Shown here: piece after piece, positions 9,546 through 22,108 of the stretch
How the letters are laid out: every line of letters starts with the position of its first letter
How positions within the stretch are numbered: the first letter of the stretch is position 1
Assembly: GCF_024763615.1 (NCBI RefSeq)
Contig: NC_077224.1
Span: 50,850,712 to 50,914,711, forward strand
Source of the DNA: Phlebotomus papatasi
Taxonomy: Eukaryota > Arthropoda > Insecta > Diptera > Psychodidae
Direction: 5' to 3'
Length of the DNA stretch: 64,000 bases
Notes under the pieces: generated by a model
The model's input: only the letters and a program-made list of their open reading frames with translations
What the model was told of the DNA's origin: nothing
The model's database searches: none
Made by a program: the position numbers and the translations under genes

Positions 9546-9848
9546 GAATCTTATGTTTGTTCTTATCTCTAAAAAGAGGAACATTATTGACGAATCCGGA
9601 TTTCTTCTTGACTTTCAGATGTTAACAATGTCCCAATGCTCCTCCCAAAGGTAGACACAGTTTTAAAAATTCATGTTCAGATTTCACATTTTGAAGTTAA
9701 TCGTTGGCGTATCGCAAACCAACTGAAAGAATTGGACATCAAATACTCTATATAGACAATTTCAAATATAGTTTTCGATTAACCATTTGTAAAACAATTT
9801 CCAATGAATCGTATACGTTTGCAAAAATCCTGGCTGTTATAAATGTTA

Positions 9849-10708
9849 CTCCCTCCGTCCCAAAAAAAGTCGTACGTTTGAGAAAAATTCTTGTCCCAAA
9901 AAAAAGTCGTACGTTTGGAAGAATATCGCTAGGAAGAGACGGTGTAAAGTAGAAATGCTGTGTACTGAAAATATCTTATGTACATACTATCCTCCATCTT
10001 TAGTGATAATATGGAGGTCCACCTACGATTGTAAGATAAGAAAACAATGTCTTATAAACATCTTTCTTTTGAATATTTTTAGTAAGATTTAAGTACCAAA
10101 AGGTTGGAGATAGAAGCTTGGCACCTTCGGCGGCGCTCCCGTAAGTCGACCTTAGGATCATTACCCTACCCCTCATTTACCCCCCTCTCCCTTCCCCTCC
10201 AAAAACCATATTGTTTTTTGGGATTGCTCAAAAACACATAGTGCGATTTTTTCTGAGGAAGAGGAGGGCGGAGGGAAACTGGGGACATATTGAAAATCCA
10301 AAAGTTGACTTACGGGGGGGGGGGGGGGTGGGGGTCGTCCAAAGACATCAAATTCAAATCTTTATCTCCAACAATTCAGCACCCATATCACAGAACGTAG
10401 AAAAAAGAGCAAGATTAGTTTTATTGCCCTTTTTGTAAATTTAGACCCATTGTTATGGCATAACGAAAAGAACTATAAATCCCTTCTTTGGTACACTAAA
10501 TTTTTAAATGAAATTTTAGTTAAAAATGTTAATTGCAGTAGAATTTTCAAAAGATACATATCGTGGTAGGTGGACCTCAATATTACTACTGAAGATGGAG
10601 AATAGTTCATACGTAAGATATTTACTATTAACAAAAACATTCCGAAAAACAATTCCTTAATCCCTACTTTTTCCCCAAACGTACGACTTTTTTTTGGGAC
10701 GGAGGGAG
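9849..10708. mobile_element. 860-bp TA-flanked element with Stowaway-like CTCCCTCCGTCCC ends
   Basis: The left end reads CTCCCTCCGTCCCAAAA and, after AAAGTCG, TACGTTT. The right end is the inverted AAACGTACGAC and GGGACGGAGGGAG. Both ends abut TA (9847-9848; 10709-10710). Inner inverted segments pair too (CCTCCATCTTTAGTGATAAT near 9990 with ATTACTACTGAAGATGG near 10581; GGAGGTCCACCTACGA with GTAGGTGGACCTC). A 16-bp G run lies near 10314-10328. No intact transposase frame is visible. TA target and these ends fit the Tc1/mariner/Stowaway group. Confidence 0.8.
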
Positions 10709-10710
10709 TA

Positions 10711-11460
10711 CTATTTAAATCCGGTCTTGGGCCTACTCTAAGCCGCAGCGGTGTCATTGCCTCTGGACCTTTGTCACTGTACCTAAAAGTTGGAGACCCG
10801 GGAGATCCATTCCTGTCAAGAACGTCAGAGAAGAAGCACGTGTGGCGGTAGTTGCCTTAAGAAAGCCCATTCCCTCTAAGTCCTTCCAACATAAGAATCC
10901 GACTGGTAGTTTCCACATTAATATAAGTAGTTCTCGGTTATGAAATTCTTGCAATAACACCTGGAGATAGACTTTACTAAAATTGATTCTAAAACGTTCC
11001 ACATACTGAATGAAGGAGGTAATGTGATTGAAGAAGGCAAGCATCGACCTCGGGAGAGACTTAGATCAAGACAGTTTACGCAAATTCAGGATTTGCCTAT
11101 AATAGTCTTGAAAACGATATCGAAAACCTAGGCTTGTTTTCAAATTCTTATTGTTAGAAATTTAGGTGGACTATCTCTCACTTAACGCTCTAAATGTCCG
11201 ACGGTGAGAACTCTAAATCCAGTCCTTGATTATTTCCTTCTGTAGAGCGTACGACCTATTCGACATATGTCAACCCTGTCGACGACTGTATTCCACCAAT
11301 CCAAATCGTTTATTCCTTTGACACGACCAACCCATACCATCCCAAGGCAGGTGCTGAAAGTTGTTATATTGTGCTCTTGTTGCTTATGGCAATTAATACC
11401 ATTACTTCAGTGAATGAGCATCAGTCGCCGTGGATAGTTCACTTTCAGGAACTTAAAAAA
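10711..11460. other. Higher-GC stretch, possible decayed retroelement
   Basis: This is clearly less AT-rich than its surroundings. The minus strand has a 96-codon frame (10754-11044) and, further upstream, a short stretch LDWWNTVVDRVDICRIGR at about 11245-11310 that looks protein-like. I do not recognise the family. It could be a decayed LINE or transposase segment next to the element at 9849-10708. Confidence 0.35.
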
Positions 11461-13488
11461 TAAGGGTGGTAGCCTCAATTCTTCATTTACCCTCTGCAAG
11501 CTTCTGGTTTTTTTTTTTTGTATTTTTGATTTTTTTACCACAGTTTCTAGCAGTGTACTTAGAATACGTGTGCACAAAAGAGGCCTTCAGACAATTTTCA
11601 CCCTTTCCCATGTGGCAAAAAAGCACCCAGAAGCCCCATCGTTGTTGTTTGGGACAACGGATGGCCCGGAGGTCCTCTGAATGGGGGGTTGAACGAAATG
11701 GGTTTCATTTCACTATGCTCATTGTTAATTTAACCATATGAAGAAATGAAGTGTCCCTTTTGGACAGGAAGGAAATCTTTGCCTATGAGTGACTTACTCC
11801 AAAAACACTTTCCTCACTCCCCCATTAGTGGGGTGTGTGTAAATACCTGGGGGTAAGCTATTGTTGGGGAACTCATTCATAATCAAGAACAACACTTTGG
11901 ACAACGGATACCATGGTATCCGCTGAAGCACATCAGTGGTTAGAGTGTACAGAGGGTGTTGGACAATTATAGTCTCTCATGAAATTACTAACAAGTGTTT
12001 CCTGTTTATGTTCATGACACACAATTAAATTCAATATTATCCAGTGGCGGAGAAATCATATCAAAATTGTATCTAATTCCACATTTATCCCACTGCACCA
12101 CACCTCAATGGTAAATCACGCTTTTTGTGGTAAATTTTTAATTATTCCAGAGTGCATGTACGGGGTAAAAAAAAAGTAATGCCACCCCCAGTCGTGCGAA
12201 TGACAAAGTCACATTTGAATAATTTATAATATGCTGCCGGGGTGAAAATGAAATTGCAATATTGATTTTTTATGCTCTCACCCCATAGCATAACCTTTTT
12301 GGACATTTCGACTGCATCGACGATAAAAAAAAAGCTGTCCAAAAATCCTCTTTCTGCATCGTATTCAACCCTGAATCTGTTATTAAGCTTCCATGGAAAT
12401 AACGAGGGACAAAAAAAAAACTACGAGGAGAAAAACTGCAGAAATTGTGCAGCTGGAGCAACATTGTTGGAAAATTATGAGACTTTTTTAACCACAGAAT
12501 TGTTATTTGCTGAAATAATTAAAGCGCTTAATTAATTTCCCATTCAGAAGTATAAGAATTGATCGAATTCAATTCACGTACTCATCCTAATCTACCTCAA
12601 TTTTCTTCCATCTTTGAAGCCAAACAGGAATCTCCAATGAGCCCCGACTCCCCTAATTGAGAGTTGATATAGCTCAAGATGAAGGATGAATTTCGCCAAA
12701 TGTTGACAAATACAATTCATCTTTGAGCCATGTGATTAAATTATGCAAATTTTGAGTGTGTTCTGTTTAATCTTCGAAATGAAGTCAATGCAATAGTAGA
12801 ATAAATTAGGCTAGACACAGTTTACGGATTGGTCTGATACTAAAATCAATATTTTGAATTAAACATTTGGTATAAGGTGATTTATAATTTCTAACTTAAT
12901 TTACATTGTGGTGTACACAATATTAGTATTAGTGCTTCTTTCAATTATTTACATTATAGGTTTGGTACTGAGTGATTGTAATTGAATGATTATAAGGTCA
13001 CAACATGTCATTTGACTATCTTAGTTCTCCTTAAATGCACAAAGTTAATACTGTTAAATTAAGGAGTGGGAATTGGAGAAATACTTTGCAAAATTTATAT
13101 TTAACATATTCCAGAAACCTGAGAAATCAGTATTCCTTGTCAAAAAAAATAAGAAAAATGATCATCTTTGGTATTCCATTTATTTAAATATAAGGAATTC
13201 CACATAAAAAACAAGTTTAAAAAAAGTTGTTTGTAGATGTTTCGAACACATAACACGTCGGTCAATAAATCCGTAGACTGACGCATGGAACCACTATCAA
13301 AAACTTTCGAATCAGCCGTCCTTAAAATCACATGTGTCAAAATTTGACAGCAATCGGTCATTGGTTCTCAAGTTACAACTGTTAGAATTAATCACCCTCA
13401 GGTTTTTTTTTTTAATGGAAAAGTCTGAGTTTCGTTTTTTGATTAAACATTATTATTTACGTAAGAAAACGATAACCCAAACCAAATA
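11461..13488. other. Intergenic stretch, nothing recognised
   Basis: Mixed-composition, apparently low-copy sequence. No open frame has a recognisable domain. The part at 11560-12060 is richer in GC than average and could be regulatory. The rest is AT-rich. Confidence 0.35.
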
Positions 13489-13490
13489 TA

Positions 13491-14475
13491 GGGGAAAGTG
13501 ACCATGCTTGATACAATCCAAGCTTGATAATAACTATTTTTTTCCTATGTTAATCAATAGTTATGACTCATCGCAATATATTTCAATAGCTGGTGCTAAG
13601 CCTCACATTTCCTAAAAAAATTAGGATCCTAGCTCTTTTTTCCTAGTTTCAGGAAGCAAAAATCAAAAATGGGCCCAAAACTGTAATTTCGATACATGAT
13701 ATTTCATAAGTATTTCTTAATTAATGTCGCTGTTCACGAAAACTACTATCATAGGCACATAGAGGGGTCATCAGTACTAATATTTATGTAAAAATATTTT
13801 TACTTGGTGGACACTGTTTTTGTGGGTGGTAACAAATTCATAAATTCTACTTGTGTTCATCCTATATTTTAAGAAGGGTCCATGAATGATAATTTTAATG
13901 TGGCAACTATATCATTAGATGTGATTATTTCATAATTACACATATTGCAATCCGCCAATTTTATCGACAATTGACATAGCCTTCAACCCTGTTGCCTGAA
14001 TTTTAAGGTTGCAGAGTGACATTTTCATGGACTCAAAGTGAAAAAATGGTTTTCGCTAGCGCCCTAATGTCATAAAAACATGGCTTAGAAAAATTACATA
14101 AAAGTGATTTTAAAACTAATAACCAGTCATATAAACGATTTAGGCAGATAGATTAGAGTTCCGTCTAAATATTGATGTGCAATTTTTTGAATCCGGTGAA
14201 TTTTTTGCAGTGAAAATGGGCCTCCGAATTGTCGAATCAATTAATATACAGGAAGGCCCCGGACCCAACTTGTATAAAAATCGCTACTGAATTTCCATTT
14301 TCTTCTTGAGGAAAATCTAAGGATTTCCAGGAACTATTTGAGGTTGGATTATGAACCTAATAAGTGAGACATTTTTTTGTCATAGTGGAAGAATCGCTTC
14401 GGTTTGTGTGTTAATCAGAAAATAATCACAAACCTTGGACATCATTTTACAGTATCAAGCATGGTCACTTTCCCC
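13491..14475. mobile_element. 985-bp TA-flanked GGGGAAAGTG element
   Basis: Terminal inverted repeats of about 24 bp: GGGGAAAGTGACCATGCTTG on the left, the exact complement CAAGCATGGTCACTTTCCCC on the right, each extended by ATAC/GTAT on the inside. TA flanks both ends (13489-13490; 14476-14477). The interior is AT-rich with no long frame. The size leaves room for a deleted mariner-type transposase, none of which is recognisable. Confidence 0.8.
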
Positions 14476-14931
14476 TAAGCTAGATAATTATTAACTGGAC
14501 TCTTCACCGTTGATTAGAATGATTCAAATTTGGTTTTCGGACTTCCATTGTGGCACTTCAAGCAAAAACGGCTCTAAATGATCTGTACACCGAAAAGATG
14601 TTAATATTTCAGAAAACATCGAAAAATCAATTATTATTGGATTATGTCATATAACCGTTTGTTCGACATCTTATATGATATTTTAGGTATGAAGAAGCTT
14701 TTCGCACAATGGCTATTGCATTTTTCCACTTTGGACCAAAACCGAAAAACCAAAAAAGAAGTCAAATTGCAAAATATGGGTTCGAAGCGGTCCTTTAATG
14801 GTCTTTTAATCAGCCAGACTACGACATATAACTTCAAAAACTTATGAAGAAATGTCAGTTGCTGTTATATTCTGCAGTTGTTTTACATTCACACATACTT
14901 GTCTCAAGAGTCTAGAACTTAAACACTTTAA

Positions 14932-15073
14932 TTCTTTAAGGACAAGAGGATTAAAACATGGGAGTCAAAAAAATCACTTTTTTTCTGAATTCTTAGAGCA
15001 AAAGATAACTTTAAAAGCCCAAGGACACCTTTGTTTTTTTTAGAATGCCTGTGTCCCTATCGTCTTTAAAGGG
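14932..15073. mobile_element. 142-bp TTAA-flanked MITE
   Basis: It lies between TTAA at 14928-14931 and TTAA at 15074-15077. Ends are TTCTTTAAGGACAAGAGG and the inverted CGTCTTTAAAGGG. TTAA duplication is typical of piggyBac-like elements. Related copies are at 28428-28577 and 49623-49690, with partial ones near 4100, 37440 and 45760. Confidence 0.65.
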
Positions 15074-15355
15074 TTAAAAATAAAGGATGGAACACCGGAG
15101 TCAAAAAATAAAAAAAAACTATTTTTTGATTATAGATAATTATTTTGTCTTTTAAATAGTCAAAAAATAGATTTTGTTTCTGGAACACCGGTGTTTCATT
15201 CGGTGGTTCATCCATAAAGAGTGAAATAAGAATAATTGTAGGCATTATAGGACCGATAAATTTCAAGAAATTTTCCGAAAACTTTTCACGTAAATAAAAC
15301 GTTCAATACACATAGAAACTAATTTGTAATCTTAACTTTTTCAATAGATATGCTA

Positions 15356-15605
15356 CACTAAAAAAAAGGATACGATTACCTTTTTTTCCCCGTAACTTTA
15401 ACACTTTTTAGGTGTAAAAATATATCAACATTTTTTAATGTTAATTTTACACCTTTTTAAGTGTAAAATTAACATGAAAAAGGATAACTTTAACCCATAA
15501 TACACCTAAAAAGCATTACACGTTACACCGATTTCGGATCAATAACGCAGAGTAAAATTAACATTTCCGGAATGTTACTTTAACTTTTTCGGATTTCTCT
15601 CAATG
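15356..15605. mobile_element. 250-bp CACTG-type MITE, copy 3
   Basis: It begins CACTA and ends CAATG (mutated from CAGTG), flanked by TA on both sides. The interior matches the two copies at 34696-34948 and 34951-35202 almost throughout (AACTTTAACACTTTTTAGGT, CACCGATTTCGGATCAATAA, CTTTTTCGGATTTCTCTCA). The CACTG terminus and 2-bp flank would fit an EnSpm/CACTA-like derivative. Confidence 0.7.
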
Positions 15606-16280
15606 TATAGACTTTGGAAAAGTCACAAACAACGGTTTAGGTGAAATGGATCCTTTTCGATCAATCATAGAAAAGTAAAAAGTTCATTTCTCTAAAGAAG
15701 CTAAAAAGAATACATCATAATCAGGTCAATCTGTGTTTCAATTGATTCTTTGCGATTTTAATATATTGATTTCGGATTTTTTTAGGTCTGCAGAATGTCT
15801 TATTCGAAAATTTGTAGTTAAAGGGGATTTCGTTTATATGTCTTGAATTAATAGATTTTCCCTACCTTAATTCCACAATTTTATGTCGAAGTTTAAAGAT
15901 TTCAATCTTTTAATTGACACTTTTATGCTCACTCCTATTCTCCAGTCACAATCTTTAATTTTTATATGAGTGATTTATTTGAGACTAAGCTCACACGCAA
16001 TAAACTCGTAACAAATAATGATTAATCTGAAATGGAAACCTTAATCTTCTTTAAACTTGGTCGTGCGGGTATTCTAAATATTACAATGCTTTAATATTGG
16101 AGTGAGCACTAAATTTCATTAGGTTTTACCTTAGAATTAAAACTCCTTTCAATTCCATTCAATTTCTGTTTTTAAGTTTTTTAATTATACAGTACGACTC
16201 CGGTAGTGTCAATCTCCGATAGTGTTAACGGTTATTTTTTTCCACATGTTGTAGTTAAGGCTAAGACTCTTCGAAGCTGG

Positions 16281-16711
16281 GTGTTAGCTAAAATCCCGAA
16301 AGGATCAAAATTTCAAAAGTCAAAATCCCGAAAGGACCCAAATTCCTAATAGGGCAATATTCCCAATAGGCCAAAATCCCAAAACGTCAGCATCCCGAAA
16401 AGATAAAATCCCGAACCCCAAAATCCAGAATGAATGAAATTCCGAAAGGATCGGCAAAGTGTTTAACGATAAACGGACAATCTGGAACGGAGGATAACGT
16501 GTGGAATAATTTTTCAAAATACAGAAAATTTCTCTTTTCGTCCAACAAATGCAGGTGCAATCGCGAGAGTATCTATGACACTTTTAAAAATTCATGATTT
16601 TGACTTTTGGGATTTTGCTCCTTTCGGTATTTTGACGTTCAAAATTTTGGCATTCTGGATTTTGACATTCGGGATTTTGGCTTCCGGGATTTTACCTTCC
16701 GGGATTGGACT
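16281..16711. mobile_element. Foldback element with tandem AAAATCCCGAA arms, copy 3
   Basis: The left arm (16281-16450) has about ten AAAATCCCGAAAGG-type units and is the longest in the window. The right arm (16595-16711) has inverted units (TTTGGGATTTTGCTCC, TTCGGGATTTTGG). The core (16490-16590) matches the other copies. Arm length and unit count differ among copies, as expected if the units expand and contract. Confidence 0.7.
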
Positions 16712-16719
16712 GGAACGTC

Positions 16720-17630
16720 TTCGAAGTATATCGGACTTAATAATCGTAACTTGAACTATAAACGGTAAAAATGCAAGCGAAATATACTTTAGTTTAGAAA
16801 TTTTCTAACAAGGTTTGATTACCGAATATAATCATATATGGCAAAGTTGAAAAGGTCTGGTCTCCTTATATCATTTCACCTTCTTTCAATCAACGCTAGA
16901 CAAACTAAAATTCTAATAAAAAAATTTTCTAAAATACTACGTGAAGTATTTTGAATTCCTATTTCTGATTTTAATGATAATTCAATAAATTGTAAAGTCA
17001 CCGAAAACTTTCTAAACCCAAACTATCATTGCGGTCTTTCTCATCCGAATTATAAATTAGTATATAAAATTACTTGACCAAGCTAGTCCGTGCGCTTACT
17101 AACCTAATTCCGTTGTGCTCTAGCTATATAATAGACAAAGTGAACAAAGCAGTGATAAACCTAGATAAATTTATGGTACCTGAGTCTATTTACAGGCATT
17201 CTTGGAGCGACTTAACCTCAGAATGAGTGAAAATTTAATTATTATTATATATATAATATATTGGAGATAGAAAATGCGTCAGCGATATCAACCGTTCGAA
17301 ATGTTTCAAATTCCTAAATTATCACTGGTAAATTGGCAAAAGTGAAATAAGTATAAAACAACAATTAATTAAAATATGATGTAATTTTAATGATCCCAAA
17401 ATATTTAAGAAGATCAAAAAATTTATAATAGTAAGAGTAAGGAAAACTTGTCACAATGTAAAAATATTATTTCTGAACAAAAATAAACATACAATATATT
17501 CATCTTATTCTGACATCAACATCACACATTAAACAAGAAAAAAGAACCCTCTTCAAATTTGAGAAAGAAGATTCTGTCTAAAAGCTCCTTTACTTAAATT
17601 TATTTTGTCTTTAATATGCTTTGCAGAGAT
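16720..17630. other. Intergenic stretch, nothing recognised
   Basis: AT-rich, with an AT-dinucleotide run near 17240-17262. No open frame or repeat family is recognised. Confidence 0.4.
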
Positions 17631-17638
17631 GAAGCCCT

Positions 17639-18166
17639 GTGTATATCCAAAAAAGGACCCATGCCAAACTTAGACTCTGTGATGTAATATCTTGTGCTAT
17701 TCCGCCTCCATGGGAGTGGAAATCGATTGAAATTGTTGATCAGAATCACAACTGTAATGGTCATCAGTCACTCTCCGTTCCTATCCGATGGAACTCCTCT
17801 CCGTTGAATCACTCCTTTGAACATGTTGCTGCTGACATGATTGCCTCTTGGCATGGAAGTGTTCCAATATTTGTTCGGTATCTTCGGGCATATATGTGTG
17901 AAGCCTCCATCTTTCATAATACCCAACCGTTGCGATTAAATCACACAATACCCACCCAATCGTCTTGCATTATTTCCAGCCGAATGGATCCCACTGTCTA
18001 TCAATTTGATTTCTTTCCCATACCATTGACTACTCCCCTGTTGCTCACTAAATTCCTTTTTTTTATATTCTTCCAAAGCCATATAAATGATTTTGGGATT
18101 TACACCCCGATATCTGATATTTGCCACAAAATATTCACAATGGAAATACATAATTTCATAAAATAG
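17639..18166 (+). other. Unidentified open stretch, possible exon
   Basis: A 175-codon open stretch with normal-looking composition in its first 270 bases (about 17660-17930), in otherwise AT-rich DNA. It has no ATG near its beginning (the first in-frame ATG is well inside, about 17837), so if coding it would be an internal exon or a remnant; a CAG acceptor-like site precedes it at about 17626. It shows cysteines and proline (CDVISCAIPPPW) but no known domain and is not LRR-like. It lies upstream of the LRR gene on the same strand, so a link as a 5' exon cannot be excluded; there is no positive evidence. Confidence 0.25.
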
Positions 18167-18529
18167 CCACTTGTTTTAATCCAACAGTTTAATATCGCAA
18201 TATTTGACCTCAAATTATGTTTTTTTCTGGATTTAACATGAATGCAAGGTTTCCCGAATAACAATAATAAATCCATAATTTCCATATGAAATTCCAATTC
18301 TTAATCTGATTTAATTTAATAAAATTTTCAATAAACGTAATATACCTCACAACTATCTCGATGGTTGGGATTAAGGATAAATGACTACTGTATTTTTATG
18401 ACGTATAAAAAATAACATTATCCTGAGTCAAAGCAAAAACAATTTAAAAAAAAGCAAAAAAATATATATTATTTAGGGGAATGTTGGCATGGTTCTCACA
18501 GAGTGAACCTTCAAACAACCCAAATTTTC

Positions 18530-18960
18530 TCTTTGTTTGCAAAATTTAGACCGCTGAAAATACCGTTGAATCATTGGTTGAAACATCCCTAATAACGGTT
18601 TTTGAAGGTCAAAGAGGTTAAGAACATTCTAGACAGCACAACCAAATTGGGTCAGATTTGGACTCGTTGAAAAGGTCTTGGAGTTCCTGACAAGTTTGAG
18701 CAAAATGTTAGTCGGTTATTAACCGGTATTGGGTATCATAACCGATAACTAATTTTTCTCCGAAATTCAATTATGTTACTACAAAGGTATTTCGGGAAAT
18801 GTTTTGCGTGATTTATAAATCGGTGCAAATCGGTTATGAATCGATAAGTATTTTTGTCCGAAAATCAATTGTATTACTACTAAGCTATTTTGGGCGATCT
18901 TTCGAGTAGCTAATTAATTAATTCAAATCGGTTGTGACCCGCTAAACGGTAAATGAGGCG
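18530..18960 (+). repeat. Dispersed repeat, GGTCTTGGA/ACCGGT family
   Basis: Shares an ordered set of words with 23560-23960 and 37030-37440: AATAACGGTTTTTGAAGGTC, GAAAAGGTCTTGGAGTTCC, then several CGGTTATNAACCGGT-like words. Copies are diverged and lack a conserved frame. The class of element is unknown. Confidence 0.6.
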
Positions 18961-21525
18961 AAAGTCCTTTCAAGTTGTAGCACAAAGCATAGTATTATAA
19001 TACAATTTTTTCTCATGTCCAGGATTATTTTTTTCAACCAGTGAATTATCGCAGTAAAACGTATTATTTTTCGGATTGTGGAATGTCGTAGACAAGTATT
19101 TTGTAGATATTCCAACAATATTTAATCGGTTACCGAAAAAACAATTAATCTTCCTATTTTCGAGACGGTTTTAAAACCGGTTTTCATAAGTGAAACCGGC
19201 TTTAAATTGGCTTAAAACCATCTCTATAATGAATATGTAAAATTTCTTTAGGGCATAGGTTTATTCGATAAACCAATCCTTAATTTAAAACCGTTTTTTT
19301 AACAGATTAACGAGTTTCAGAGTCCCAAAAAACTGGTTAACCGTCTATCCTGAAGACCCTAGTTGGAATCACTGACATTTTGGAGGACTCAGGATTTTTT
19401 CCCGAGCCCTAAATTTTCTCAGATCGTAGATTATTTAAGGGATTTCCGTGAGTTGCGGATTTTTGTCTACACCATGGTTTTTTTCTCTACACCAAAATGG
19501 GATTTTCATGTTGGCCCATAAACTGTATTTCCAATGAAAAAATAGACCTACCATAAATAGATTAAGAGTAACTACTGGCTTTTTCTTTTTCAGAAATAAA
19601 TTTAACTATTTTAATGGATTCAAATTGGATTATTTATTTTTAATTATCCCAAATTATCCCGTTACCAAAAATACTGATTTTAATACATATTCAGTGGAAT
19701 ATCGTATTACTATTACCAGAATTTTATTTAATTCACTTAGTAACGTTTATCATCTCTCCGAGGTAAAAAAATTTCATTAAAATATAACTATATTTTATTA
19801 AAATCAATATACTGCTAGAAACAGTACTCCAATAAAAATCATGATAAAAAAAATTGAAAATTGCAAATTTTTTGAATACCATGTATTTCTGCTTCAATCC
19901 ACGTCTTGTTTGTGCAAAAGTCAGTGAAAAATAGCATAATGGGTGAAAATCGGATAAAAATATGGATTTTCACGTATAATCCAAATGCTTGCACGGGGAA
20001 AATATGAAATGAGCACAGGTGCATCTGAATGAATGATTTGTGTGGGGACATAAATATATTTGGTCCATCATCCTGGTAACACATCCATATGTGTCCTTTT
20101 TTGGAAATACATCAATTGTTCCAAATTGAGTTATTTTGTCACAAAAAAAAAGATACTCAGCTAAAAATTCGAAAATGCTGATTAATTGTTTTGGGTTGGC
20201 ACAATAGTAATTGATTTGACAGTGTTATCAAGGGGTTAGTTATGAATGGCATTTGTAGCTCCGTATCCATTTTGCAATATTAGTTCACGTTCCTATCTGG
20301 CACTGCACATAAATATCGTGGAAATTCTGCAGTCATGCAAAAGCCATTTCTAAGAGAGGAATTGGGTGAAAATACACCTTGCATGTGACTTGTTTCATTT
20401 TCCATTTGCAAAATGAAATTTCTTCATTCCAATATGCCTCAAATTCCTCACTTCTACTTTAGTTTATTTTAGTTTCTCTAGTGCTGAGTACTCTCGGTGA
20501 AACTCCTGGCCGACATTCGGGATTCCTCATACGGCAAAAGATGGGAAAATAAGAGGCACTTAAAATATGCTGAATGAGCTTGTTAGTTCCTGTGGTAAAA
20601 TAGATTTACCTTATTAGCTCATAAAGTTATGAATTCTTAATTGTTAAAAGCTGATTTTGTTGTGATTCTATCACATTGAAAAACAGAAATACTACGGAAA
20701 GCTTCAACATAAAAAAAATAATTTCATAAGAAAAACCGTATTGAATTACCTTCATTAGACTCCACTTGAAAGTAATAATTACAAAAGAATACTAATTACT
20801 TCCAACACATTTCGAATAAAATTTAATTTTTATTCCGAGCATAAAGTAACACACTTTCGAAAAATTGGCCGCGCCAATAAGGAAAGTGTTACAGAAGGGA
20901 AAGATTCAATTTTTTGAACTGTTTTTCCTTTCTAGGATAGAAGTTTTGTAATAAATAAAAAAAATACTTGCAACAATCTTCAATTTCGTAACGTTTCTGT
21001 CAGTTGTGTGTTTGATAGTTTTCAGAAAATCACATATGACTCATATTGAGAAACCTTTGTCAATTGTCCAAGAAATATTTCGCAAAACCCGAAGAATCTA
21101 ATTTCTGTATCAGAGAAACCCAAGAATTTCATAGCGGAACCTGAGAAACAAGAAACCCTTGTCAGAAAAAGTGAGAATGAGTTACCCCTTGATCAAAATG
21201 TAATGAGAATGAGGGCTTCTAGTGCTGAAAGCTCATTTCAACCTGGCGTGATTGTCCTGTTACGTCTGTTACACTCCCTTCCCTTGCATGACACATTATC
21301 ACTGATTGACATTTGCTAGATTCCATTAGAATACATAATATGCTTATTGTATGTATTTTTTTCTGTTCGAACTTCACAGAGAGAATAATAAAATCTTCAT
21401 TTCCATTTATATATTTCGACCCCTCAAACCATAAAAAATCAAATTTTAGAAGAATTTTGGAAATCTGAAGTTTCGTGTATTTTGACGTCACGCTGTTTGA
21501 CCGGTCTGTCACGACACCTAGGGCC
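18961..21525. other. Intergenic stretch, nothing recognised
   Basis: AT-rich sequence without a recognisable gene. The part at about 20200-20580 is less AT-rich. A small hairpin-forming segment around ATTGGCCGCGCCAAT (about 20865) is flanked by CACTTTC and GAAAGTG. Nothing else stands out. Confidence 0.35.
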
Positions 21526-22108
21526 CAAACGGTTTTTATTTATCATTAATCGTGTCGAGGCCTGAAGTTAAGTTTGTCTTGCCCAATAACGGGCTACGTT
21601 AATGGCAAGCGGACTTGCCGTCAGCAAATCCCCTGTTCCACATGAAGCAGGGGACAACCGACAAACACACAAATGGGGGTAGTTTGGATCACCTCACAGT
21701 CACAAAGAATGTCACATTCGGAGAATCCCCATCGCCGTTTTTTGTCTCTCAAACGCGCTAGGTCGCTTCTCAAACGATTGAGAGACTTCCATGTCTTCCA
21801 GTCTTGGTCACCACCATGAGGAAGGCCTTACCTTAATTCGAAAAAATCTGTTGGAAAGACTTCCTTCCGAAGATTAATTCTAACCTCCTTTCAAGTGGTT
21901 TGACAGAGTGGTAAAAGCTCCTACAGCCTTCAGCCTTGCTCTTGGTCTTTTGTGACCATGGAGAAGATGCTTCGGTTTAGAAAGAACCTTGGACATCTCT
22001 CTACTGGAGATATTTTGTCTCCTCACCCATCATGGAGCAATTCTTGCTAAGAGGGATAGAGTTTGTCTACCGGAGTGCTTTTTATGCATCCTGTTATAAT
22101 ACGGGCGG

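Noticed and set aside
10211..10438. 75-codon frame
   Set aside because: It runs across the G run inside the TA-flanked element 9849-10708 and reads as low-complexity glycine there.
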